From Synechococcales cyanobacterium PMM_0085 (lineage in GTDB: Bacteria; Cyanobacteriota; Cyanobacteriia; Elainellales; Elainellaceae), in NCBI GenBank assembly GCA_949127705.1, contig CASBQJ010000587.1, positions 1 through 35,564 of the forward strand: DNA of 35,564 nt, given 5' to 3'. Under the pieces are notes generated by a model. It worked only from the letters and a program-made list of their open reading frames with translations. It searched no databases and was not told the origin of the DNA. This document shows, in pieces, positions 1-7,708 of this stretch (positions are counted from its first letter, which is position 1; every line of letters starts with the position of its first letter). The position numbers and the translations under genes were made by a program.

Positions 1-56
1 ACCGCTGGGCTGGGCGTTGGACTGGGCGTTGGGCTGGGCGTTGGACTAGGTCTGGG
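1..56. repeat. 12-bp tandem repeat encoding the PSPTP tail
   Basis: Near-perfect 12-base units (GGGCTGGGCGTT and close variants) run from the left edge and encode Pro-Ser-Pro-Thr on the minus strand. The array is cut by the window edge, so its copy number is unknown. Confidence 0.75.
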
Positions 57-1013
57 ACTGGGCTGGGGCGGCTCTGGCACATAGTTTGGATCAACAATGC
101 CCCGAGCCTCAGCCGCCGTTAGTTCACCCCGCACTAGTTTTGAGAGGGTATCGCTGCCGCCGGGTTGGTAATTAATCAGCCGCACCGTGTTGTTAAAGGC
201 ATTGGCGATCGCGTCTCCGTCTTCATTCAGCAGTTCTAGCTGCACCCAGTTTTTCCCTGGCTTCAATCCCTTTAAATAAATCGGCTGCCACTCATCAAAA
301 ATAAAACTGGCACCATTGACCGTAGCCCGAATCCGCCAGTCTTGAATGCTGTCGTCGGCGCGCTCTTGGGCAATCAGATGCAGCGGCACGTTGGTCAGAT
401 AAAAATCCAACATAACGGGTTCGGCCCCATAGGTTCCCGTAGGGCGGCTGTAGGTCAACAGCGGCTGGCCGCTCACAGGCTGGTTTTCTGGCGTTTTGGT
501 CAACACATGAAACGTGGTTAGCGCAAAGGCTCCATCGTTTTTGAAGGTTTCATGCCAGGGGCGAGACGCGATCGCCCGAACGGTGTGGGTGCCCGGCGCT
601 AAATCTTTAAACACCAGCGGCTGCTCTAGGTCATACATGGCCTGATAGGGCTGGTTGTCCAAAATCACATGTAAGTGAGGCCCTAGCCCCAAATCTTTGT
701 CCCGATAAATAGGCAAGTCTTTGACCTGGACGCGCACGGAAACTTGCTCGTCTGTTAAAACTTCCCCAGGACGCGGGCTGAGAATTTTAATCTGAGGCTG
801 GTAGGTTTCTAGAAATGGGCGCAGTTCTTGCAGGGCAGCAGGCGGCGATACTTCAGATACATTGCCCACTAGCGGAGCGTTTGCCCCCGATGGACGCACG
901 TTTTTACCAGCAGGGCGATCGCCGCAGGCTACCAGGCTCAACCCTAGCACCATCGCCATTATTCCTGCTAATAGCGGCCTGACCGTATTCCACCAACGCG
1001 TTTTCCCTATCAC
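1..1013 (-). CDS. Predicted lipoprotein with Pro/Ser/Thr-rich C-terminal tail (3' end beyond left edge)
   Basis: Unrecognised cyanobacterial lipoprotein, likely membrane-anchored and exported. The frame is open from a GTG at 1013 to the left edge, 337 codons without a stop. This GTG is chosen because an AGGAG lies seven bases upstream. Residues 12-30 form a hydrophobic signal ending in the lipobox LVAC, so Cys30 would be lipidated. The middle, roughly residues 70-280, alternates short beta-like stretches with Gly/Pro turns and includes phrases such as GPHLHVILDN and APGTHTVRAIA, which resemble beta-sandwich segments. The tail becomes PSPTPSPTP repeats encoded by a 12-base repeat at the window edge. 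It is divergent from psaA and separated from it by almost 700 bases. No enzyme motif is seen. The reading frame and lipobox are firm; the function is unknown. Confidence 0.8.
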   Translation of the reverse strand, partial: MIGKTRWWNTVRPLLAGIMAMVLGLSLVACGDRPAGKNVRPSGANAPLVGNVSEVSPPAALQELRPFLETYQPQIKILSPRPGEVLTDEQVSVRVQVKDLPIYRDKDLGLGPHLHVILDNQPYQAMYDLEQPLVFKDLAPGTHTVRAIASRPWHETFKNDGAFALTTFHVLTKTPENQPVSGQPLLTYSRPTGTYGAEPVMLDFYLTNVPLHLIAQERADDSIQDWRIRATVNGASFIFDEWQPIYLKGLKPGKNWVQLELLNEDGDAIANAFNNTVRLINYQPGGSDTLSKLVRGELTAAEARGIVDPNYVPEPPQPSPRPSPTPSPTPSPTPSPA

Positions 1014-1123
1014 AGCCAGACTCCTGAGCGATCGCCAATGCAGCTAAAACCTGTCCATACGGAACTATATCGGATTAGCGCCCCTCTCCGGCACTGATCA
1101 GAAGGCTTCCTATGCATCTTTAT

Positions 1124-1171
1124 TCTGCGGATTTTTCTGCGGATTTTTCTGCGGATTTTTCTGCGGATCTT
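1124..1171. repeat. 12-bp tandem repeat, four copies
   Basis: Four consecutive units of TCTGCGGATTTT, the last with one change (TCTGCGGATCTT). The period is divisible by three, so an overlapping chance ORF shows an SADF peptide repeat, but I do not regard that ORF as a gene. Confidence 0.9.
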
Positions 1172-1432
1172 TTACGTCTCCAGGTTTGCAGTCTTTTTGG
1201 CATGCGTTCCCTTCAAGGTGGGCAAATTGATCGGCTCGTGGATGCTCAATCCCTTTTTGATCTATCTAAGGATCTTTACTGTGAGATCTGTGTCATCTAT
1301 TTCATTTTGTAAAGAATCGGCAATAAAAGCACGCTTGCTGGATCAGCGTTGAGGTTGAAAGGCACAGCGAGTCTTGTTTTGCCATTCTTGAATTATTGTT
1401 ACTTGTGATCGAGCTGTTGCAGATTACGGCTC

Positions 1433-1438
1433 TATAAT
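1433..1438 (+). promoter_or_regulatory. Candidate -10 element of a psaA promoter
   Basis: Exact TATAAT about 260 bases before psaA. No consensus -35 is found 16-18 bases upstream, so an activator or an extended context would be needed. Candidate only. Confidence 0.35.
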
Positions 1439-1678
1439 CAGTGGAAACACCCTACAAGTTTCGCTGTCGTTGTTTTGGCGTCCAAACCAGATCACGGCTT
1501 CGATATCTCTCTCGATTTCATGCGGCCCGTTTTAAGGGCTTCTGCTTAGGAGATTGAACCCGCTCCCCTTGGGTCTCATAGGCTTGGTCATTAAATCATC
1601 GGCTCTTGGCTGATGAGTCGAGTAGAGAGTTGCTGCCCTGTGCAGAGCTTGATTTGGGTATTATTTTCGTTCCTTGTC

Positions 1679-1698
1679 TAGAGAGAGGAGAGTCTCTA
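1679..1698 (+). promoter_or_regulatory. Hairpin presenting the psaA Shine-Dalgarno in its loop
   Basis: TAGAGA (1679-1684) pairs with TCTCTA (1693-1698), leaving the eight-base loop GAGGAGAG, which contains the ribosome binding site. AGGAG lies nine bases before the psaA ATG. The stem is short and A/U-rich, so it could form only transiently. Confidence 0.4.
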
Positions 1699-1699
1699 A

Positions 1700-3955
1700 A
1701 TGACAACTACCCCACGGGAGCGAGAGGCGAAAGCCAAGATCGCAGTGGACAAGGATCCGGTTCCCACCTCCTTTGAGTTGTGGGCTAAGCCGGGTCATTT
1801 CGACCGTACCCTGGCAAAGGGACCAAAGACCACAACCTGGATTTGGAACCTGCATGCCGATGCTCACGATTTTGATAGTCATACCAGCGACTTAGAAGAC
1901 ATTTCCCGTAAGATCTTCAGCGCCCATTTTGGTCACCTCGCGGTGATCTTTATCTGGCTGAGCGGGATGTATTTCCACGGGGCTAAGTTTTCAAACTATG
2001 AAGCTTGGCTGACCAACCCCACCGGGATTAAACCCAGTGCGCAGGTGGTCTGGCCGATCGTTGGTCAAGAGATTTTGAATGCAGATGTAGGTGGCGGGTT
2101 CCACGGAATCCAAATCACCTCTGGCTTCTTCCAACTGTGGAGAGCATCGGGCATCACCAACGAATTCCAGCTTTATTGCACCGCCATTGGTGGTCTGGTC
2201 ATGGCAGCACTCATGCTGTTTGCTGGCTGGTTCCATTACCACAAACGCGCTCCTAAACTGGAGTGGTTCCAAAATGTTGAATCGATGATGAACCATCACC
2301 TAGCAGGTTTGCTGGGCTTGGGTTCTCTCGGTTGGGCAGGGCACCAAATCCACGTTTCGCTGCCTATTAACCAACTGTTAGATGCTGGGGTTGCTCCTAA
2401 AGACATCCCCTTGCCTCATGAGTTCATTTTGAACTCCAGCTTGATGGCAGATATTTACCCCAGCTTCTCTAAGGGTCTAGCGCCCTTCTTTACGCTCAAC
2501 TGGGGCGAGTATGCAGACTTCCTCACCTTCAAAGGTGGGCTCAACCCGGTGACAGGTGGCTTGTGGCTGAGCGATACGGCACACCATCACTTGGCGATCG
2601 CCGTTCTGTTCATCATCGCGGGTCACATGTACCGCACTAACTGGGGCATCGGCCACAGCATGAAAACCATCCTGGAGGCTCACAAGGGTCCCTTCACGGG
2701 TGAAGGGCACAAGGGTCTCTACGAGATTCTCACGACCTCTTGGCATGCTCAGTTGTCTATCAACTTGGCAATGATGGGATCTGTGACCATCATCGTGGCG
2801 CAGCACATGTACGCCATGCCTCCTTATCCTTATCTGGCGACCGACTATCCTACTCAGATTTCTCTGTTTACCCACCACATGTGGATCGGAGGATTCTTGA
2901 TTGTGGGTGCTGCGGCTCACGCTGCCATCTTTATGGTGCGCGACTACGATCCGGCTCAGAACGTAAACAACCTTCTGGATCGCGTCATCCGTCATCGCGA
3001 CGCCATTATTTCTCACCTCAACTGGGTCTGTATTTTCCTGGGCTTCCATAGCTTTGGTCTATACATCCACAACGACACCATGCGTGCATTGGGTCGCCCT
3101 CAAGACATGTTCTCTGATACGGCGATCAATCTACAGCCGGTGTTTGCTCAGTGGGTTCAACACCTGCACACCATTGCTCCTGGCGGCACTGCTCCCAACG
3201 CCCTAGCGCCTGCTAGCTTTGCGTTTGGTGGCGGCATCGTTGCAGTGGGTGGCAAGGTTGCCATGATGCCGATCGCCTTGGGCACGGCAGATTTCATGGT
3301 GCACCACATTCACGCGTTTACGATCCACGTAACGGCACTGATTCTCTTGAAAGGTGTGCTGTTTGCCCGTAGCTCTCGTCTGATTCCAGACAAAGCGAAC
3401 TTGGGTTTCCGCTTCCCTTGCGACGGTCCCGGTCGGGGCGGCACCTGCCAGGTTTCTGGTTGGGATCACGTCTTCCTCGGTCTGTTCTGGATGTACAATT
3501 CCCTCTCTATTGTGATTTTCCACTTCAGCTGGAAAATGCAGTCAGATGTTTGGGGAACTGTGGCACCCGATGGTTCCGTGACTCACATCACGAACGGCAA
3601 CTTTGCTCAAAGTGCCATCACGATTAACGGATGGCTGCGTGACTTCCTTTGGGCACAAGCCACTCAAGTAATCAGCTCCTACGGGTCAGCTTTGTCTGCC
3701 TACGGTTTGCTGTTCTTGGGCGCTCACTTTGTGTGGGCATTCAGCCTCATGTTCCTGTTCAGCGGTCGTGGCTACTGGCAGGAATTGATTGAGTCCATTG
3801 TGTGGGCACATAGCAAACTCAATGTTGCTCCTGCAATTCAGCCTCGCGCTCTGAGTATTATTCAGGGTCGTGCGGTTGGGGTAGCTCACTACCTCTTGGG
3901 AGGAATCGTCACCACTTGGGCGTTTTTCCTAGCTCGGATCATTTCTGTCGGATGA
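1700..3955 (+). CDS. psaA: Photosystem I P700 chlorophyll a apoprotein A1
   Basis: PsaA forms, with PsaB, the heterodimeric core of photosystem I in the thylakoid membrane. It carries P700, A0, A1 and antenna chlorophylls, and half of the ligands of the 4Fe-4S cluster FX. The 751-residue length is normal for the family. The FX-binding loop FPCDGPGRGGTC is present (Cys near residues 574 and 583), and many His residues in predicted membrane helices fit chlorophyll ligation. The N-terminus MTTTPREREAK matches cyanobacterial PsaA, and a GAGGAG precedes the ATG by nine bases. psaB follows after 23 bases and is surely co-transcribed, ending at the terminator at 6236. A 52-base stretch (2591-2642) is almost identical to the corresponding part of psaB. 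Confidence 0.99.
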   Translation: MTTTPREREAKAKIAVDKDPVPTSFELWAKPGHFDRTLAKGPKTTTWIWNLHADAHDFDSHTSDLEDISRKIFSAHFGHLAVIFIWLSGMYFHGAKFSNYEAWLTNPTGIKPSAQVVWPIVGQEILNADVGGGFHGIQITSGFFQLWRASGITNEFQLYCTAIGGLVMAALMLFAGWFHYHKRAPKLEWFQNVESMMNHHLAGLLGLGSLGWAGHQIHVSLPINQLLDAGVAPKDIPLPHEFILNSSLMADIYPSFSKGLAPFFTLNWGEYADFLTFKGGLNPVTGGLWLSDTAHHHLAIAVLFIIAGHMYRTNWGIGHSMKTILEAHKGPFTGEGHKGLYEILTTSWHAQLSINLAMMGSVTIIVAQHMYAMPPYPYLATDYPTQISLFTHHMWIGGFLIVGAAAHAAIFMVRDYDPAQNVNNLLDRVIRHRDAIISHLNWVCIFLGFHSFGLYIHNDTMRALGRPQDMFSDTAINLQPVFAQWVQHLHTIAPGGTAPNALAPASFAFGGGIVAVGGKVAMMPIALGTADFMVHHIHAFTIHVTALILLKGVLFARSSRLIPDKANLGFRFPCDGPGRGGTCQVSGWDHVFLGLFWMYNSLSIVIFHFSWKMQSDVWGTVAPDGSVTHITNGNFAQSAITINGWLRDFLWAQATQVISSYGSALSAYGLLFLGAHFVWAFSLMFLFSGRGYWQELIESIVWAHSKLNVAPAIQPRALSIIQGRAVGVAHYLLGGIVTTWAFFLARIISVG

Positions 3956-3978
3956 CCACGAGGAGATCTCGTTAGACT

Positions 3979-6207
3979 ATGGCAACTAAATTCCCAAAAT
4001 TTAGCCAGGACTTGGCTCAAGATCCGACCACTCGTCGGATTTGGTACGGGATTGCCACTGCCCATGACTTTGAAAGCCACGATGGCATGACGGAGGAAAA
4101 TCTTTACCAAAAGATTTTTGCTTCTCATTTCGGCCACTTGGCAATCATCTTCCTGTGGACATCTGGCAACCTGTTCCACGTCGCATGGCAAGGCAACTTC
4201 GAACAGTGGATTAAAGACCCTCTCCATGTCCGTCCCATCGCTCACGCGATTTGGGATCCTCACTTCGGCCAAGCCGCAGTGGATGCGTTTACTCAAGCGG
4301 GTGCGTCTGGCCCCGTCAACATCGCCTATTCCGGTGTGTACCACTGGTGGTACACCATCGGCATGCGCACCAATGGCGAACTCTATAGCGGTGCAGTGTT
4401 CCTACTGCTGCTGTCTGCTGTCTTCCTGTTTGCAGGTTGGCTGCACCTTCAGCCCAAGTTCCGGCCCTCGCTATCTTGGTTCAAGAATGCTGAGTCTCGC
4501 CTCAACCACCACCTAGCTGGTTTGTTTGGTGTGAGCTCGCTGGCTTGGACGGGTCACTTGGTTCACGTCGCCATTCCCGAGTCTCGCGGCGTCCATGTAG
4601 GCTGGGATAACTTCCTCTCTGTGAAGCCTCACCCTGCTGGTCTAATGCCTTTCTTTACGGGCAACTGGGGCGTGTATGCCGAAAATCCTGATGGTCTAAA
4701 TCAGATTTTTGGTACGTCTGAAGGCGCTGGTACCGCAATCTTGACCTTCTTGGGTGGTTTCCATCCCCAGACTGAGTCACTGTGGTTGACAGACATGGCT
4801 CATCACCATTTGGCGATCGCCGTTCTGTTCATCATTGCGGGTCACATGTACCGCACTAACTTCGGCATTGGTCACAGCATCAAAGAAATGCTGAACTCCA
4901 AGGCTGGCTTGCTGAGCAAGAGCAGTGAAGGTCAGTTCAACCTGCCTCACCAGGGTCTATACGACACCCTGAACAATTCCTTGCACTTCCAGTTGGCACT
5001 GGCATTGGCTTCCTTGGGCGTGATCACCTCTTTGGTGGCACAGCACATGTATGCCTTGCCTCCCTATGCCTTCATTGCCCGCGATTACACCACGCAAGCG
5101 GCGCTCTATACTCACCACCAGTACATTGCTGGATTCATTATGGTGGGGGCGTTTGCTCACGGTGCCATCTTCCTGGTGCGGGACTATGATCCGGCTCAGA
5201 ACAAAGGCAACGTGTTGGATCGCGTTCTGCAACACAAAGAGGCCATCATCTCTCACCTGAGCTGGGTGTCTCTGTTCCTGGGCTTCCACACCCTGGGAAT
5301 CTATGTCCACAACGACGTGGTACAGGCGTTTGCTACTCCCGAGAAGCAAATCCTGATCGAACCAGTGTTCGCACAGTTCGTTCAGGCCGCCTCTGGTAAG
5401 GCGCTGTATGGATTTAGCACGCTGCTGTCTAACCCTGACAGTATTGCCGCAACCGCTTGGCCTAACCACGGCGACGTGTGGCTGCCCGGTTGGCTAGACG
5501 CCATCAACAGCGGCACGAACTCGCTGTTCTTGACCATTGGCCCTGGCGACTTCTTGGTTCACCATGCGATCGCCCTGGGTCTGCACACCACCACCTTGAT
5601 CTTGGTCAAGGGCGCGTTGGATGCACGCGGTTCCAAGCTGATGCCCGACAAAAAAGACTTCGGCTACAGCTTCCCTTGCGACGGCCCTGGCCGTGGCGGC
5701 ACCTGCGACATCTCGGCGTGGGATTCCTTCTACCTGGCGATGTTCTGGATGCTCAATACCATTGGTTGGGTTACCTTCTACTGGCATTGGAAACACCTAG
5801 GCATCTGGTCGGGTAACGTATCTCAGTTCAACGAAAGCTCTACCTATTTGATGGGCTGGTTGAGAGACTACCTCTGGCTATATTCTGCTCCGCTGATCAA
5901 CGGGTATAACCCCTTCGGCATGAACAATCTGTCGGTTTGGGCTTGGATGTTCCTATTTGGACACCTGGTCTGGGCAACGGGCTTCATGTTCTTGATCTCC
6001 TGGAGAGGCTACTGGCAAGAGCTGATCGAAACCATCGTTTGGGCACACGAGCGCACTCCTTTAGCCAACTTGGTTCGCTGGAAGGACAAGCCCGTTGCAC
6101 TGTCTATCGTTCAGGCTCGTTTGGTTGGTTTGGCACACTTCACCGTGGGCTATATCCTCACCTATGCAGCCTTCTTGATTGCCTCAACGGCGGCTAGATT
6201 TGGTTAG
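3979..6207 (+). CDS. psaB: Photosystem I P700 chlorophyll a apoprotein A2
   Basis: PsaB is the second core subunit of photosystem I. It binds the other half of P700, an electron-transfer branch, antenna chlorophylls and FX. The protein has 742 residues, within the family range, and starts MATKFPKFSQDLAQDP as expected. The FX loop FPCDGPGRGGTC is intact near residue 565, followed by the conserved DISAWDSFYLAMFWMLN helix. An AGGAG lies 13 bases before the ATG, longer than the psaA spacing, in the 23-base psaA-psaB gap. The operon ends with a strong intrinsic terminator 29 bases after the stop. No frame damage or unusual substitution was noticed. Confidence 0.99.
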   Translation: MATKFPKFSQDLAQDPTTRRIWYGIATAHDFESHDGMTEENLYQKIFASHFGHLAIIFLWTSGNLFHVAWQGNFEQWIKDPLHVRPIAHAIWDPHFGQAAVDAFTQAGASGPVNIAYSGVYHWWYTIGMRTNGELYSGAVFLLLLSAVFLFAGWLHLQPKFRPSLSWFKNAESRLNHHLAGLFGVSSLAWTGHLVHVAIPESRGVHVGWDNFLSVKPHPAGLMPFFTGNWGVYAENPDGLNQIFGTSEGAGTAILTFLGGFHPQTESLWLTDMAHHHLAIAVLFIIAGHMYRTNFGIGHSIKEMLNSKAGLLSKSSEGQFNLPHQGLYDTLNNSLHFQLALALASLGVITSLVAQHMYALPPYAFIARDYTTQAALYTHHQYIAGFIMVGAFAHGAIFLVRDYDPAQNKGNVLDRVLQHKEAIISHLSWVSLFLGFHTLGIYVHNDVVQAFATPEKQILIEPVFAQFVQAASGKALYGFSTLLSNPDSIAATAWPNHGDVWLPGWLDAINSGTNSLFLTIGPGDFLVHHAIALGLHTTTLILVKGALDARGSKLMPDKKDFGYSFPCDGPGRGGTCDISAWDSFYLAMFWMLNTIGWVTFYWHWKHLGIWSGNVSQFNESSTYLMGWLRDYLWLYSAPLINGYNPFGMNNLSVWAWMFLFGHLVWATGFMFLISWRGYWQELIETIVWAHERTPLANLVRWKDKPVALSIVQARLVGLAHFTVGYILTYAAFLIASTAARFG

Positions 6208-6235
6208 CGCAGCTAGCTAATTCTTAGGTACAAAG

Positions 6236-6268
6236 AAAAGTCCCCCAACCCAGGTTGGGGGACTTTTT
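6236..6268 (+). terminator. Rho-independent terminator of psaAB
   Basis: AAGTCCCCCAAC pairs perfectly with GTTGGGGGACTT around the loop CCAG, and a run of six T follows on the plus strand. The A-run before the stem could let it work for the minus-strand direction too, but the next minus-strand gene ends at 6291, so bidirectional use is possible. Confidence 0.92.
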
Positions 6269-6290
6269 TAGGTAACGTTAGGATCTCAGC

Positions 6291-7556
6291 TTACTGAACA
6301 CCGGGGCTGCTCAATCCCCCGTTGACATTTTGTGGGACGGATGGAGGCTGAACGGTTGAAGGTGGCGGTTCAGGGGGTTGGAGAGTCGCGGGAGGATTAG
6401 AATCTGGCTTTATTTTGGGGGGGATTGGCGTAAATTCTGGAGTAGGTTCGATGGGGGGATAGAACGACGAGTCTGCTCCGCTATCGGTTAGGGGGTCGGG
6501 CAAAGGGGCAAGCGGATCAAAGACAGGGGATATTTCTTCAACGGCCGCTGGCGGGACTCTGGGCGATCGCACCGCAGGCACATTTTCCGAAAATGCCCCT
6601 TGATCTGAGCCTCTGCCACCGACTGCAGGGCGACCGTTAAATCGATCAGCCTCCTCAGGCAGATCTAGAGGAGTTGATAGATCAACTGGGTCGTCACCCA
6701 CCCATCCTTCAATCGGCGGAAACGCCTGCTCATTATTGAGAATAGGAGAGAGCAGCGACGGATTGTTGGTGCTGTTCGAAGCATGAGTCCGCAGCACCCA
6801 GCCAAAACTAGCGCCTGCCAGTCCGGCGGCGATCGATGTTAATCCTAGAGCCATGGGAATCCATAGCTTAGATTTGTTTTGTTTGGCTGAAGCTGAAGGC
6901 GAGGCTGTGAGCACAGTGACTTTAGTTTGAGGGGTAGATTGAACGGCGGGTTGGCCTGTCTGGAGGCTGCCAGAAGCAGGACTGCTGACAGGCGAGGTTC
7001 CGTGCTGCGGCTGGCCGTTCTGAGCGGTGGGGCGCTGCATCTTCTGAGGGGATGTTGGAGCGGAAGACGGTGGAACGGAAGACGGTGGAGGTTGAAGAGT
7101 GGTCGCAACGGGCTGAATGACGGTTTGTTGGGGCAAAGAGGCGGTGTGGCCGTTGTTCGCGTTTAATCCGTTTAATTCTAGAGGACTAGCTGTGGGCGAA
7201 GTGGGTGCTGGTGCAGAGGATAAAAAGTTTACCACTGGAGAAAACCAGGTGCGCAGGTCGGGATCAAGCTCCCCTTCGGCATGGTTTAGGACAATAAACA
7301 GCAGATTAGACTCGATAAAACACTCTAAAACACTGACCTGAGGATTAGGCAGTGGGCTGAGGCGCTGACGGACTGTCGCTAGAAACTGATCCAAGTCAGA
7401 AGCAGGGGGTTCAGGGAGATTTAAGGTCTGCACGACCACAACTTGAGCTAGATCTACCTGTAATGCCTGATAGGTAATGCCCCACTCATTTTGCTCCAAG
7501 ACTGTTTGGATTGTGTACTTACCATGTTGCAACGTCGCGCCAGCCATCAGGGTCAT
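6291..7556 (-). CDS. Membrane protein with degenerate Ser/Thr-kinase N-lobe and Pro-rich tail
   Basis: No function is assigned. Residues about 5-105 resemble the N-lobe of cyanobacterial Ser/Thr kinases: GKYTIQTVLEQNEWGITYQA matches the strand-loop-strand usually read as LGxGGFGITYxA, and VVVVQTLN matches the strand that normally carries the ATP-anchoring Lys, here Gln. The Gly-rich loop is lost, and no HRD or DFG motif follows, so catalysis is not expected. A Pro/Ser/Thr-rich linker leads to one membrane helix (LWIPMALGLTSIAAGLAGA) near residues 233-255, then a Pro-rich tail, probably periplasmic. Start: ATG 7556 or 7547 fits best; a TTG at 7607 would extend it. No clear ribosome binding site. 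It lies convergent to psaB, upstream of no obvious partner. Confidence 0.75.
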   Translation of the reverse strand: MTLMAGATLQHGKYTIQTVLEQNEWGITYQALQVDLAQVVVVQTLNLPEPPASDLDQFLATVRQRLSPLPNPQVSVLECFIESNLLFIVLNHAEGELDPDLRTWFSPVVNFLSSAPAPTSPTASPLELNGLNANNGHTASLPQQTVIQPVATTLQPPPSSVPPSSAPTSPQKMQRPTAQNGQPQHGTSPVSSPASGSLQTGQPAVQSTPQTKVTVLTASPSASAKQNKSKLWIPMALGLTSIAAGLAGASFGWVLRTHASNSTNNPSLLSPILNNEQAFPPIEGWVGDDPVDLSTPLDLPEEADRFNGRPAVGGRGSDQGAFSENVPAVRSPRVPPAAVEEISPVFDPLAPLPDPLTDSGADSSFYPPIEPTPEFTPIPPKIKPDSNPPATLQPPEPPPSTVQPPSVPQNVNGGLSSPGVQ

Positions 7557-7708
7557 AGCAAAAGAGATGGGGATTGAGGTGATAAAAATTCTACCAATTC
7601 TTACCAATTATGACAGGCCGATCGCCACACTGGGATCAGTGGAACGATCGCGCGCCGCCCCGACGGCCTTCATCTAATCCGCAACCTATCAGCAACGGCT
7701 TCATGCAC

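Larger units (their letters stand above)
1014..1699 (+). promoter_or_regulatory. Long psaA upstream/leader region
   Basis: This 686-base stretch has no convincing gene. It separates the divergent lipoprotein gene from psaA and must carry both promoters. A perfect TATAAT sits at 1433-1438 without a good -35 at normal spacing. If used, it would start transcription near 1445 and give a leader of about 255 bases. Two local hairpins lie near the 3' end (1596-1616 and 1679-1698). Cyanobacterial psaAB operons are known for long, light-regulated leaders with several promoters. I did not find a convincing pair of HLR1/RpaB half-sites. Confidence 0.5.

Noticed and set aside
1112..1312. 66-codon frame with SADF repeats upstream of psaA
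   Set aside because: The peptide repeat only reflects the 12-base DNA repeat; the rest has no protein-like pattern and it lies in the psaA leader region.
1390..1420. HLR1 (RpaB) site in the psaA promoter
   Set aside because: Only one weak GTTAC half-site is visible; the second half with correct spacing is missing.
2477..3049. 190-codon frame antisense to psaA (and a 170-codon one antisense to psaB at 4957-5469)
   Set aside because: Shadow frames caused by strong codon bias of highly expressed genes; His/Arg/Gln-rich composition and no domain.
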